Shown piece by piece: positions 54,081-62,693 of a DNA stretch of 64,000 nt. A program made the translations under genes and the position numbers. How positions within the stretch are numbered: position 1 is the stretch's first letter; each line of letters begins with the position of its first letter. The stretch is from Parvularcula lutaonensis (GTDB lineage: Bacteria; Pseudomonadota; Alphaproteobacteria; Caulobacterales; Parvularculaceae): assembly GCF_014651915.1 (NCBI RefSeq), contig NZ_BMXU01000002.1, positions 873,507 through 937,506 on the forward strand. Reading direction: 5' to 3'. Under the pieces are notes generated by a model that was not told the origin of the DNA, made no database searches, and worked only from the letters and a program-made list of their open reading frames with translations.

Positions 54081-54769
54081 CAGCGCGCGACCTCTGCGAC
54101 TTCGGCTGCGTTGTCCATGCTTTCGAGGTCATCTTCCTCCACTGTTCCGTAGGCCTCGCGGATCCGAACCGCGAGCGAAAGACCGACAGCCGTGGTCGCC
54201 ACCCCGACGACGATGGCCGTGAGGATGAGGACATGGGGCAGAGGGTTGGAGTAAAGGATATCAGTCGCCGCCGCCGCGGCGTCGCTGCTGGCTCCCGCGG
54301 CATGGGCAGCGTCGCCAGCGACGTCCTTGAACAGCTCGTTCGCTGGCGTGGCCGGCGGCTGCAGGTGCAGGCTCTCCGTCGCCTGCCCGCCCGCACCCGG
54401 CTGCCCGTAGCCGATTTGATTGGTGACGGATGGATCGGTCGCCTCATGGGCAGCGCCCTCTGAGACGAGATGTTCTGCTTCGTCCGACGAAACGAAACCG
54501 ACCGGCGCTTCGGAATGGCTCTCGCCGTGGCCTGCGCCATGGTCTCCGCCGTGGGTGCCGTCCTTCTTTTTGTTCTCGATCAGGATCGGGGCAGTGCCGC
54601 CGATGACCTTCCCCACGGTGATGTAGAAAATGAAGACTGAGGTCTGGAACAGGTTCAAGCCTATCAGCGTCTTCACCAGGTTGCCCCGTGCAAAGACGAT
54701 ATAAAGACCCGTCATCATCAAACAGATGACGATCCAGTAGTTATAGCGTGCAAGGATGAATTCGAGCAT
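54080..54769 (-). CDS. mrpC: Na+/H+ antiporter subunit MrpC, with long hydrophilic insert
   Basis: A 229-residue NuoK-like protein. MrpC proteins usually have 110-120 residues. Here the N-terminal TM1-TM2 (residues 11-58) and the C-terminal NPLPHVLILTAIVVGVATTAVGLSLAVRI (about 176-203) are as usual. Between them, residues 63-174 are inserted: acidic/Gly/His-rich (HGGDHGAGHGESHSE), then Ala/Gln-rich. The insert could be a metal- or proton-sensing loop (inference). One-base overlaps to mrpB and mrpD. Confidence 0.88.
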   Translation of the reverse strand: MLEFILARYNYWIVICLMMTGLYIVFARGNLVKTLIGLNLFQTSVFIFYITVGKVIGGTAPILIENKKKDGTHGGDHGAGHGESHSEAPVGFVSSDEAEHLVSEGAAHEATDPSVTNQIGYGQPGAGGQATESLHLQPPATPANELFKDVAGDAAHAAGASSDAAAAATDILYSNPLPHVLILTAIVVGVATTAVGLSLAVRIREAYGTVEEDDLESMDNAAEVAEVAR

Positions 54770-55209
54770 TACCAGGCGTCGTCCATCGGTTCAGGCTCGC
54801 GCGCCGCGAAAGCGTAAAAGATCTGCAGCATCGTCGCAGCCACGGCGAGGCCGACGCCAAGTTCGACCACGATGATACCAATATGCTGGCCTGCATGGTG
54901 GTGGCTGTCGGGCTGGATCACGTCGTAGTCGAGGAAATTGCCGCCAAGCAGCATCGTGTAGATTCCGGTTCCGGCGTAGATCAGCACACCGAGGGCCATG
55001 CCAACCGGCAACCAGCCCGGCGGAATCACCTTCTGGCAGCGATCGAGACCGAAACCGAGAGCATGGAGGATGAAGGCCGCAGCGAGGGTCACCCCGGCCT
55101 GGAACCCGCCGCCGGGACCGTAATCGCCGTGGAACTGCACGTAGAGCGCGAACAGAATGATCGGCGCGAAGAGCAGCTTGATCGTGACGCGAAGGATCAG
55201 GTGGCCCAT
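54769..55209 (-). CDS. mrpB: Na+/H+ antiporter subunit MrpB
   Basis: A 146-residue polytopic protein. Typical MrpB/MbhF segment: FHGDYGPGGGFQAGVTLAAAFILHALGF. It has four or five TM helices. It begins three bases after the stop of the DUF4040 subunit and its stop shares one base with the mrpC start. Confidence 0.9.
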   Translation of the reverse strand: MGHLILRVTIKLLFAPIILFALYVQFHGDYGPGGGFQAGVTLAAAFILHALGFGLDRCQKVIPPGWLPVGMALGVLIYAGTGIYTMLLGGNFLDYDVIQPDSHHHAGQHIGIIVVELGVGLAVAATMLQIFYAFAAREPEPMDDAW

Positions 55210-55212
55210 CGT

Positions 55213-55845
55213 TCAGTGCTCCTCGTCGTCATGGCGGCCGCCGCCTCGGATCGACCCCGCACCAAGCAGGAGAAGGCAGGCAAGGCCAGCGGTGAAGACG
55301 ACGACCGTCTCGCCGAGCGTATCGAAGCCGCGATAGCTGGCAAGCACGGCCGTGACGATGTTCGGGACCTCGATATCCTCAGGCGTCCTCTCGATGTATT
55401 GCGCACCGACATAGACGTTTGCCGGCGCGTTCGGATCGCCGAAAGCCGGCATGTCGATGGTCGCATAGACAAGCGCTGCGCCCACGACGAGCACGATCGC
55501 CAGCGGCAGGAAGGTCCGTTCCCGGTCCACCGGGAGTTCGCGCTTGGCGGTCAAGGCGATCCCTGAAAGGACGAGCACGGTCGAGACGCCGGCACCGACC
55601 GCAGCCTCCGTGAAGGCCACGTCCACGGCATCGAGGGCAACGAAGAAGGCGGCGGACAGCAGGGAATAGATGCCCGACAACATCGCGACACCGAAAAGCT
55701 GGCGCATGCGGATCATGGCGAACGCCGTCGCTGCGAGCATGGCGAGGATGAAGATCTCCACCGCAAAGGCAGCGGACAGGCCGGGAAACTCGCTTTCGGC
55801 GAGGAGTTCGCTGGCGGGGGCGACGGCCTCGGCAAGCAGCATCAT
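55213..55845 (-). CDS. DUF4040/MbhE-type subunit (MrpA C-terminal equivalent)
   Basis: A 210-residue membrane protein that combines the MbhD/DUF4040 part (residues 25-105: DVAFTEAAVGAGVSTVLVLSGI) and the MbhE part (PNIVTAVLASYRGFDTLGETVVVFTAGLACLLLL). It matches the C-terminal domain of MrpA, here as a separate gene, as in Mbh operons. Its start overlaps mrpG by four bases. Confidence 0.85.
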   Translation of the reverse strand: MMLLAEAVAPASELLAESEFPGLSAAFAVEIFILAMLAATAFAMIRMRQLFGVAMLSGIYSLLSAAFFVALDAVDVAFTEAAVGAGVSTVLVLSGIALTAKRELPVDRERTFLPLAIVLVVGAALVYATIDMPAFGDPNAPANVYVGAQYIERTPEDIEVPNIVTAVLASYRGFDTLGETVVVFTAGLACLLLLGAGSIRGGGRHDDEEH

Positions 55846-56213
55846 TCCGCGGCCTCCTTGATCTCTCCGTCCGCGGTGATGTCTACGGGGACGTTCTGCC
55901 TGAGGAGCAACTTACCGGTCAGCGGAGCCTCCCGCCCAGCATAAGCGGCGTGGGCGATCGAGTGTGTGGCCACGGGACTCGTCATCATCATGAAGAGGAA
56001 GATCAGGACCAGCTTGATCCCCGTCATCGTATCGGGAACCTGCAGCAGGAGGCCAAGGAGGATCAGGTCCGCACCGAATGTATCGGTCACACCGGCTGCA
56101 TGGGTTCGCGTGTAGAAGTCAGGAAACCTCAGCACACCAACAGCGCCGAGGATGACCAAAGCACCCCCGGCAAGCAGGAGCGGCCAGGAAAGGATGTCGA
56201 GCAGAAGCTCCAT
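55842..56213 (-). CDS. mrpG: Na+/H+ antiporter subunit MrpG
   Basis: A 123-residue protein with three TM helices. The N-terminal VILGAVGVLRFPDFYTRTHAAGVTDTFGADLILLG is the MrpG/PhaG signature. The C-terminal tail is longer than the minimum (ending DITADGEIKEAAE). It shares one base with mrpF and overlaps the DUF4040 gene by four. Confidence 0.93.
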   Translation of the reverse strand: MELLLDILSWPLLLAGGALVILGAVGVLRFPDFYTRTHAAGVTDTFGADLILLGLLLQVPDTMTGIKLVLIFLFMMMTSPVATHSIAHAAYAGREAPLTGKLLLRQNVPVDITADGEIKEAAE

Positions 56214-56509
56214 CAGCGGCGATCCCCTCTGATAAGGTCCATATCGGCCATCGAGGCGGACAGCCGTCCGTACCGGAAGAACTTCAGGATCGCGATCGTC
56301 GCGATGAAATTGATCAGCGCATAAAGCAGCGCGATGTCGAGGAAGGCCGGTCTCCCCATCAGGAAGCCGAGCACGGCAAGCAGCAGCACGGTCTTGGTCC
56401 CGAAGCTGTTCACGCTGAGAACGCGGTCATAGACGGTTGGTCCCGCGATGGCGCGGAAGAGCATGATGATCATCGCGACGATGATCGCAGCGGCGGCAGC
56501 GGTGAACAT
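56213..56509 (-). CDS. mrpF: Na+/H+ antiporter subunit MrpF
   Basis: A 98-residue protein with three TM helices. The family segment GPTVYDRVLSVNSFGTKTVLLLAVLG and DIALLYALINFIATIAILKFF are present. It is coupled by one-base overlaps to mrpE and mrpG. Confidence 0.94.
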   Translation of the reverse strand: MFTAAAAAIIVAMIIMLFRAIAGPTVYDRVLSVNSFGTKTVLLLAVLGFLMGRPAFLDIALLYALINFIATIAILKFFRYGRLSASMADMDLIRGDRR

Positions 56510-57015
56510 CAGCTCCCCTTTCCGGCTTCAAGCCGCGAGACCTTCGCGCCCATCGCGCTGATCCCGTCAATATCCGCAAAGCTTTCGTCGAGCGCATGGA
56601 TCAGGAGGCAGTCCTCCCGCACGTCAACGGTCACCGTGCCCGGTGTCAGGGTGACCGAATTGGCGAAGATCGTCTTGGTCAGGTCCGAAGGCTGCGTGGC
56701 GGGGACGCGGATCAGCTTGGGTGCCAGGCGGATTTGCGGCCGGACGACCTCGCGCACGACCATCACGTTTGCCTTACCGATCTCGAGGATCAGCCAGGCC
56801 ATGTAGCTGATGATGCGCGGGAAGACCGATGTAGGCACGCCTTCGCGGTCAATCGTTTCCGCCCGGTCGGCGAACCAGAGCGTGACGGCGACCGAGAAGG
56901 CGCCGAAGCCGACAAGCGTCGCCTTGTTCCAATACCCTGAAAGCAGCAGCCACAGCGCTGCCAGGGCCAGCATCAGAACAAGGCGGCGACCGGAGATCTT
57001 GAGAAAACTCAGCAA
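56509..57015 (-). CDS. mrpE: Na+/H+ antiporter subunit MrpE
   Basis: A 168-residue protein. Two or three TM helices at the N-terminus are followed by the cytoplasmic domain with VVRPQIRLAPKLIRVP and NSVTLTPGTVTVDVREDCLLIHALD, which are typical of MrpE. The start is TTG at 57015 with AAGGCGG upstream. It is the first gene of the operon, so the promoter lies in 57016-57207. Confidence 0.93.
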   Translation of the reverse strand: MLSFLKISGRRLVLMLALAALWLLLSGYWNKATLVGFGAFSVAVTLWFADRAETIDREGVPTSVFPRIISYMAWLILEIGKANVMVVREVVRPQIRLAPKLIRVPATQPSDLTKTIFANSVTLTPGTVTVDVREDCLLIHALDESFADIDGISAMGAKVSRLEAGKGS

Positions 57016-57207
57016 GCGGGACCGCCTTCGTTTCGGGCCGCGCTAGCACCATAGCTGCGCAGCGAGGCCGGAAAAAAGCAGATGAAACGCGCGCGTCAAC
57101 CTGCAAGCGCGCGAATTAGGCTCAAGCTATTGAACAAGCGGCTAACAGCATGGTCTGGCGCATCATCGATGGGTGGCCTAGGCTGGTTCCCCACTAGGAG
57201 AAGTGTC

Positions 57208-57495
57208 ATGCGCCCATTTGTGATTCTCGCCCTCACCGCCCTTCTGGCCGCCTGCGCAGGTGCGCCGAAGGAGCTGGTCGAAGGCCCCTACTACACCGAA
57301 GGCTTCTCCGATGGCTGCCGCACGGCTGAGGCGCGCCGTGCGGCATTCGACAATCGCAGCTTCCGGAACGAGGAACTGTTCAGATTGCAGCCGAGCTATG
57401 CCGCCGGATGGCGTCAGGGGTTCGCCGAATGCCAGCCGCCCCCGATCGTAGGCCCGCAACCGACGAGTCCGGGTTCCGTCGAGCCGGTTCTGTAA
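57208..57495 (+). CDS. Small lipoprotein, uncharacterised
   Basis: A 95-residue lipoprotein: signal PFVILALTALLAAC with lipobox LAAC. The mature part has YTEGFSDGCRTAEARRAAFDNRSFRNEELFRLQPSYAAGWRQGFAEC, a repeated Gly-Phe-x-x-Gly/Glu-Cys pattern with paired Cys. The ATG at 57208 is preceded by AGGAG seven bases upstream. Ends facing gcvPB. Function unknown. Confidence 0.75.
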   Translation: MRPFVILALTALLAACAGAPKELVEGPYYTEGFSDGCRTAEARRAAFDNRSFRNEELFRLQPSYAAGWRQGFAECQPPPIVGPQPTSPGSVEPVL

Positions 57496-57521
57496 GCACG
57501 ACCGGTCGAGCTTTCCCGATC

Positions 57522-57546
57522 GGGTGAGGGGTTGGCCCCCTCACCC
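57522..57546. terminator. Stem-loop between the lipoprotein gene and gcvPB
   Basis: A 10-bp stem of GGGTGAGGGG with CCCCTCACCC, loop TTGGC, between convergent genes. No T-run follows, so it may act as a weak terminator. Confidence 0.5.
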
Positions 57547-57581
57547 TGAAGCTTTCTCCGCCCGGTCCGATCAGGGCAGTT

Positions 57582-59099
57582 CTACTCTGCCGCCATCGCC
57601 TCGGGATTCGGCGGCGTCCAGCGCAGCACCGGTTTGCGAGCTGCCCTGGTCTCGTCGAGACGGCCACGCGGGGCAAAGCGCGGAGCGTTCTTGAACCGCT
57701 CGGTCTCGCCTGCTTTCGCGGCTCGTGCGAGGGCAAGGAGCGAATCACAGAACTCGTCGAGGGACTGCTTCGATTCCGTCTCGGTCGGCTCGATCAGCAT
57801 CGCACCGGAAACGACCAGCGGGAAGTACATGGTCATCGGGTGGAAACCCTCGTCGATCATCGCCTTTGCGAAATCGAGCGTGCCAATGCCCGTATCCTTC
57901 AGCCATTTGTCCGAGAACAGAGCTTCGTGCATGCACAGCCCCGGATAGCCTTGGGTCATTTCCTCGGCGAGGCGCACACGGACATAGTTCGCGTTGAGAA
58001 CGCTGTCCTCGCCCACCTTCTTCAGACCGTCGGCGCCATGACTGAGCATGTAGCTCAGGGCCCGGACGAACATCCCCATCTGCCCATGGAAAGCGACCAT
58101 GCGGCCAAAGCTCTTGGCAAAGTCGCCTGTCTCTTCCTCGATGATCCGATACGTATCACCCTCCTTCACGATCGCGGGGATCGGCGCGAAGGGCCGGAGC
58201 GCTTCGGAGAGGACCGTCGGGCCCGAGCCCGGACCGCCGCCACCGTGGGGTGTACTGAACGTCTTGTGCAGGTTGATGTGCATCGCGTCGACGCCGAGGT
58301 CGCCGGGGCGCGCCTTGCCGACGATCGCGTTGAAATTCGCGCCGTCGCAATAGAAGTAGCCGCCCGCCTCGTGCACCGCATCGGCCATGGCGCGAATGTC
58401 GCGTTCGAACAGGCCGCAGGTGTTGGGGTTGGTGACCATGATCGCCGCGACATCAGGACCCAGTTTCGCCTTCATCGCCTCGAGGTCGACCCGGCCATCT
58501 TCCGTAGCCGGAAGCTGGTCCACGGAAAAACCGCACTGCGCAGCCGTGGCCGGATTCGTTCCGTGAGCAGATTCCGGGACCAGCACGCGGGTCCGGGTCT
58601 TGCCCTCGCCCTTGGCCTCGATCGCTGCGCGGATCGCCATCATGCCGCAAAGCTCGCCGTGGGCCCCGGCCTTGGGCGACATCGCCACGGCGGGCATGCC
58701 CGTCAGCTCACAGAGCCATTCCTGCAACTCATGGATCAGCGCAAGCGCGCCCTGCACGGTCTTTTCGGGCGCGAGGGGGTGAATGTCCGCGAAGCCCGGC
58801 AGGCGCGCCATCTTTTCGTTGAGACGCGGATTGTGCTTCATGGTGCACGAGCCAAGCGGGAAAATCCCCATGTCGATGGCATAGTTCTTCTGGCTCAGGC
58901 GCACGAAATGGCGCATCGCCTGCGGCTCGGTGAACGCCGGCAGGTTGACCTGTTCGTCAGCACCATGACCACCAAGGCGGCTCTTGATACCCGACGGTGC
59001 AGGCGTGTCGATGCCACATTTCTCGTAGGAGCCTTCCTCGAAGAGGAGCGGGACTTCGAGCTGCAGGGCCTTGTGACCGGTGAAGGTTTCGTTCGTCAT
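57582..59099 (-). CDS. gcvPB: Glycine dehydrogenase (decarboxylating) subunit 2, GcvPB
   Basis: A 505-residue PLP subunit. The pyridoxal Lys is in MHINLHKTFSTPHGGGGPGSG; other family marks are LGSCTMKHNPRLNE and EPTETESKQSLDEFCD. It carries out glycine decarboxylation with GcvPA, transferring aminomethyl to GcvH. The start at 59099 (MTNETFTGH) is chosen; an upstream TTG at 59156 would add 19 residues inside gcvPA. It is the last gene of the gcv operon, 13 bases after gcvPA. Confidence 0.96.
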   Translation of the reverse strand: MTNETFTGHKALQLEVPLLFEEGSYEKCGIDTPAPSGIKSRLGGHGADEQVNLPAFTEPQAMRHFVRLSQKNYAIDMGIFPLGSCTMKHNPRLNEKMARLPGFADIHPLAPEKTVQGALALIHELQEWLCELTGMPAVAMSPKAGAHGELCGMMAIRAAIEAKGEGKTRTRVLVPESAHGTNPATAAQCGFSVDQLPATEDGRVDLEAMKAKLGPDVAAIMVTNPNTCGLFERDIRAMADAVHEAGGYFYCDGANFNAIVGKARPGDLGVDAMHINLHKTFSTPHGGGGPGSGPTVLSEALRPFAPIPAIVKEGDTYRIIEEETGDFAKSFGRMVAFHGQMGMFVRALSYMLSHGADGLKKVGEDSVLNANYVRVRLAEEMTQGYPGLCMHEALFSDKWLKDTGIGTLDFAKAMIDEGFHPMTMYFPLVVSGAMLIEPTETESKQSLDEFCDSLLALARAAKAGETERFKNAPRFAPRGRLDETRAARKPVLRWTPPNPEAMAAE

Positions 59100-59112
59100 C
59101 AGATGATCCCCC

Positions 59113-60456
59113 TTATGCCGCGAGCGCGGTCTTGAGACCGTCCGCGAGGGCTTCAATATCGCTGTCCTGGGTCAGCTCGGTGGCGGCGACGATGAGGAGG
59201 TTCTCGGTCTCCTCACGGCCCGGCCAAAGGCGGGTGCCGGGGACGCCGGCGATGATGCCTTGGTCCGCGAGCTGATCGACCACCTCGCCGGCATTCTTCG
59301 GCAGGCGGACGGTGAACTCGTTGAAGAAGGCGTCATTCAGGACTTCGACACCGTCGATGGCTTCGAGGGCATCGGCCGTCTTGCAGGCGTTCTCGTGGCT
59401 GAGCGTCGCGACTTCCCGCAGCCCCTTGCCGCCCATCAGCGACATGTGGACCGTGAAGGCGAGTGCGCACAGGCCGGAGTTCGTGCAGATGTTAGACGTC
59501 GCCTTGTCGCGGCGGATATGCTGCTCACGGGTCGAGAGTGTCAGGACGAAGCCGCGCTTGCCCTCCGTGTCCACCGTTTCGCCGCAAAGGCGGCCGGGCA
59601 TGTGCCGGATATGCTTCTGGCGCGCAGCAAAGAGGCCGAGATACGGACCGCCGAAGTTGAGCGCGTTGCCGATTGACTGGCCCTCGCCGACGACGATATC
59701 GACGCCTTGGCTGCCCGGTGATTTGAGCAGGCCCAGCGAAACCGCTTCCGTCACGACGGCGACGACAAGCGCGCCGTGCTGATGGGCCTTCTCGGTGATC
59801 CCTGCGAGGTCGCGGAGGAAGCCGAAGACGTCCGGGGACTGAACGATGACACAGGAGGTTTCGTCGTCGATCATGCCTTCGATCGCGCCGGCACCCGGCG
59901 TGGCCGGAGCCTGGAGAACCGTGTCGCCGATCAGCTCTTCATTGGTGCGGACAACCTCGGCATAGTGAGGGTGCAGGCCCCCGGCCATGATGACCTTTTT
60001 CCGCTTGGTGATCCGGCGCGCCATGAGCGCGGCCTCGGCCGTCGCGGTGGAGCCGTCATACATGGAGGCGTTGGCGACCTCCATGCCGGTGAGCTCTGCA
60101 ACCTGCGTCTGGAATTCGAAAAGGTATTGCAGCGTACCCTGAGCGATCTCGGGCTGGTAGGGCGTGTAGGCCGTCAGGAATTCCGAGCGCTGAATGATGT
60201 GGTCCACCGTCGCCGGGACGTGGTGGCGGTAGGCCCCTGCCCCCGCGAAGAACGGACCGTCGCCCGCAGCATGATTCATCCTGGCATAGGCACCAAGATG
60301 CCGTTCGACCTCGAACTCGCTCTTGTGGTCGGGCAGGTTCAGCTTCGGGTTCAGCGCGTCCTTCGGCACGTCGCTGAAGAGGTCGTCGATGTTCCGAGCA
60401 CCGACGGTCTTCAGCATGTCCTGCCGATCCTGCGCGGTGAGGGGTAGGTATCTCAT
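59113..60456 (-). CDS. gcvPA: Glycine dehydrogenase (decarboxylating) subunit 1, GcvPA
   Basis: A 447-residue subunit without PLP Lys. N-terminal [85 protein letters not shown], and [10 protein letters not shown]-like residues are typical. GcvPA/PB together form the P-protein in this lineage. The start at 60456 is ATG; the preceding TTG-like open frame is not used. The preceding gene is a small membrane ORF 79 bases upstream. Confidence 0.96.
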   Translation of the reverse strand: MRYLPLTAQDRQDMLKTVGARNIDDLFSDVPKDALNPKLNLPDHKSEFEVERHLGAYARMNHAAGDGPFFAGAGAYRHHVPATVDHIIQRSEFLTAYTPYQPEIAQGTLQYLFEFQTQVAELTGMEVANASMYDGSTATAEAALMARRITKRKKVIMAGGLHPHYAEVVRTNEELIGDTVLQAPATPGAGAIEGMIDDETSCVIVQSPDVFGFLRDLAGITEKAHQHGALVVAVVTEAVSLGLLKSPGSQGVDIVVGEGQSIGNALNFGGPYLGLFAARQKHIRHMPGRLCGETVDTEGKRGFVLTLSTREQHIRRDKATSNICTNSGLCALAFTVHMSLMGGKGLREVATLSHENACKTADALEAIDGVEVLNDAFFNEFTVRLPKNAGEVVDQLADQGIIAGVPGTRLWPGREETENLLIVAATELTQDSDIEALADGLKTALAA

Positions 60457-60535
60457 GTTTCGGTTCCACCACACTAAAAGTCGATCCGGCCGGTGCGCAG
60501 CGGGTCTCGCTGTCGGCGTTCCGGATCGACGCTGC

Positions 60536-60676
60536 TTATTTCTTCAGCCTGCTGAACAGCAGGAGCAATATCGCTATCGCCGCACCCGTCCCGAGGCCGA
60601 CGACCCAGTCGTTGAGAGCGACCCCAACGCCTGTGCCGACGGCAATGGCGATGGCGATCGCAGGCGTTCTATTCAT
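60536..60676 (-). CDS. Tiny glycine-rich membrane ORF in the gcv operon
   Basis: A 46-residue frame read directly from the minus strand: starts [20 protein letters not shown], ends LLFSRLKK. Two short hydrophobic glycine-rich helices with basic end, similar to small glycine-zipper-type proteins. Its start overlaps the stop of the 63-residue ORF upstream by eight bases. The two look like paralogues. Its small size makes it uncertain. Confidence 0.55.
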   Translation of the reverse strand: MNRTPAIAIAIAVGTGVGVALNDWVVGLGTGAAIAILLLLFSRLKK

Positions 60677-60860
60677 TTCTTGGCCCGCCGGGGATCTTGG
60701 CGACGGCCCTGAGGATCAGGCTCACCACTACGCCGAGGCCGATACCCCAGACAAACCCGAACGCGACGTTGTCCGTAGCCGTCGCGAGACCCACGCCAAT
60801 GGCAAAGCCCGTCGGCATGCCAAAGAGCCATGCGTTGGACTTGGGCTCCTTCTCAGGCAT
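60669..60860 (-). CDS. Small glycine-rich membrane protein in the gcv operon
   Basis: A 63-residue protein: soluble N-terminus ([14 protein letters not shown]), then two glycine-rich hydrophobic helices ([13 protein letters not shown], then [17 protein letters not shown]) and a basic end. The TATDN-x-A turn resembles widely distributed glycine-zipper proteins of unknown function. Overlaps gcvH by eight bases and the tiny ORF by eight, so co-translation with gcv genes is likely. Confidence 0.65.
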   Translation of the reverse strand: MPEKEPKSNAWLFGMPTGFAIGVGLATATDNVAFGFVWGIGLGVVVSLILRAVAKIPGGPRNE

Positions 60861-61224
60861 TCGCGACGTGTTCTTTATACGCAGCTTCGTCCATCAGGCC
60901 GTCGAGTTGCGAAGGGTCGGAAAGCTTGAGTTTCACGAACCAGCCGTCGCCTTCGGGCGCGTCGTTGACGCCCTCCGGGGCATCGACGATGGACTGGTTC
61001 ACCTCGATGACTTCACCGGACACTGGTGCGTAAACGTCCGAAGCTGCCTTGACCGATTCAACCACTGCCATGTCGTCGCCCTGGCTGAAGCTCTTGCCGA
61101 CGTCAGGCAGCTCGACGAACACGACATCGCCGAGCTGTTCGGCGGCGTGCTTGGTGATGCCAACAGTGGCCGTGTCGCCTTCGACGCGGATCCATTCGTG
61201 GTCTTTGGTGAACTTGGTCGTCAT
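60853..61224 (-). CDS. gcvH: Glycine cleavage system H protein
   Basis: A 123-residue lipoyl carrier. The lipoylated Lys is K59 in [13 protein letters not shown]; the N-terminal [19 protein letters not shown] is the family signature. It shuttles the aminomethyl group between P, T and L proteins. It overlaps gcvT by four bases and the small membrane ORF by eight. Confidence 0.97.
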   Translation of the reverse strand: MTTKFTKDHEWIRVEGDTATVGITKHAAEQLGDVVFVELPDVGKSFSQGDDMAVVESVKAASDVYAPVSGEVIEVNQSIVDAPEGVNDAPEGDGWFVKLKLSDPSQLDGLMDEAAYKEHVANA

Positions 61225-62363
61225 TTCTTGGGCCCTCGGTAGTAGCGCGGTTCGATGAAGGGGAGGCGCACCACCTGCGCCGGATGAAGCTTGCCGCGGA
61301 TGTCGAGCATGATGTCTGTGCCCTCCTCCGCATACTGAGCGGGAACGTAGCCCATGGCAACCGGGCCTTCCACCGTCGGGCCGAAGCCGCCAGAGGTCAC
61401 CTTGCCAATGGTCTCGCCGTCAGCAGTCTTGATCTCGACGCCTTCGCGAGCGGGCGCACGGCCCGACGGCTTGATGCCGACACGGATGGGGCTACAGCCC
61501 TCGTTCAGTTCTCGGAGCACGCGTTCCGCGCCGGCAAAGCCGCCTTCTTCTCTGCGCCGCTTGCCGATGGCGAAAGTCAGCGCTGCGCCGACAGGCGAGA
61601 TCTCCGGGTTCATGTCATGGCCGTAGAGGCAGAGGCCCGCTTCGAGGCGCAAGCTGTCCCGCGCGCCAAGGCCGATAGGCTTCACCCGCTCGTCATCGAG
61701 AAGAAGGCGCGCGATTTTCTCAGCATTCCCGTTGGCGACGGAGATCTCGTAGCCGTCCTCACCGGTGTAGCCGCAGCGACTGAGAAGGACCGGCACCCCG
61801 TCGATCTTGGAAGCACGCACCGACATGAACGGCATTTCGGCCGCTTCAGGATCGAATCCTGCGATCACCTCATGGGCCTTCGGACCCTGAATGGCGAGGA
61901 GGCAGCGATCGAGCACCTCCAGCTTGGCGCGATCCCCGAGCTGCTCTTCGATATATTTGTAGTCCTGCTCCTTCACTGCCGCATTCACGACGAGGAAGAG
62001 CTGGCCCTCGCGATCCAGGTTTTCCGGCAAGCGCGTGACCATCAGGTCGTCGAGAATGCCGCCTTCGTCATTGAGCAGGAGCGTGTAGCGGATCCTGCCC
62101 TTGCCAAGCTTCTGGATCTCGCCCGGCACGAGCTTTTCGAGGAGGCCCGCGACCTCGCCATGGTTGCCGCTTTCCACCGAGAGGAACGCCTGGCCCATGT
62201 GGCTGACGTCGAAGAGGCCCGCGTTCTCACGCACCCAGAGATGCTCTTCCTTGACGCCGGTCGGGAACTGGACGGGCATGGAGTAGCCCGCAAAGGGCAC
62301 CATCTTTCCGCCGAGCTCTTCATGGAGATCGTTCAGCGGCAGTTTTTTCGTATCATCACTCAC
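61221..62363 (-). CDS. gcvT: Aminomethyltransferase, glycine cleavage T protein
   Basis: A 380-residue folate-dependent enzyme. N-terminal [46 protein letters not shown] is the family signature. It transfers the methylene group to tetrahydrofolate, releasing ammonia. First gene of the gcv operon; the leader contains a glycine riboswitch, so the whole operon is glycine-induced. ATG at 62363. Confidence 0.97.
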   Translation of the reverse strand: MSDDTKKLPLNDLHEELGGKMVPFAGYSMPVQFPTGVKEEHLWVRENAGLFDVSHMGQAFLSVESGNHGEVAGLLEKLVPGEIQKLGKGRIRYTLLLNDEGGILDDLMVTRLPENLDREGQLFLVVNAAVKEQDYKYIEEQLGDRAKLEVLDRCLLAIQGPKAHEVIAGFDPEAAEMPFMSVRASKIDGVPVLLSRCGYTGEDGYEISVANGNAEKIARLLLDDERVKPIGLGARDSLRLEAGLCLYGHDMNPEISPVGAALTFAIGKRRREEGGFAGAERVLRELNEGCSPIRVGIKPSGRAPAREGVEIKTADGETIGKVTSGGFGPTVEGPVAMGYVPAQYAEEGTDIMLDIRGKLHPAQVVRLPFIEPRYYRGPKK

Positions 62364-62404
62364 AGGGCGTAGGCCTCCATCGCGAGAGGGGTATCCTCCG
62401 CTTC

Positions 62405-62605
62405 GGCCCCGGCTGTCCTCGCCCTCTTTTCAAGAGCGCCTGAGAGATTCGGCAGGACGGGACGTCCCACTTGCTCCTTCGGCAGGGCCTGCCAGCCCTT
62501 TTCCAGCCTTTACGGCCCCTCCGCGGTCCTGTTGCCTGAGCGTTTCCGGGGTGGTTGCGCCTTCGGCCTCGCTGGTGTTGTGCGATGTCTCCCGCGGGGG
62601 AGCGC
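62405..62605 (-). promoter_or_regulatory. Tandem glycine riboswitch
   Basis: Reading the minus strand from about 62605 down to 62405 shows two aptamer cores. The first has GGGAGA, then GCCGAAGGCGCAACC and AAACGCTCAGGCAACAGGAC. The second has GCCGAAGGAGCAAGTGGGA and AATCTCTCAGGCGCTCTTGAAAAGAGGGC. These are the conserved GCCGAAGG-GCAA and CUCAGGCA-GGAC elements of gcvT-class glycine riboswitches. It lies 42 bases before the gcvT start. Boundaries are approximate. Confidence 0.88.
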
Positions 62606-62693
62606 GACGCCCATGCGTCACCGACATGAAGTGCCCGCGATTGGGCGGAACGTCAACTTGTCAGAGGGTGAGAGCACCTTTAGGCCGCAGCTT

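Noticed and set aside
57840-59135. A 431-residue ORF opposite gcvPB
   Set aside because: Shadow frame of a strong gene; no signal or domain.
62430-62627. A 65-residue ORF in the gcvT leader
   Set aside because: Lies entirely in the glycine riboswitch; conservation there is explained by RNA structure.
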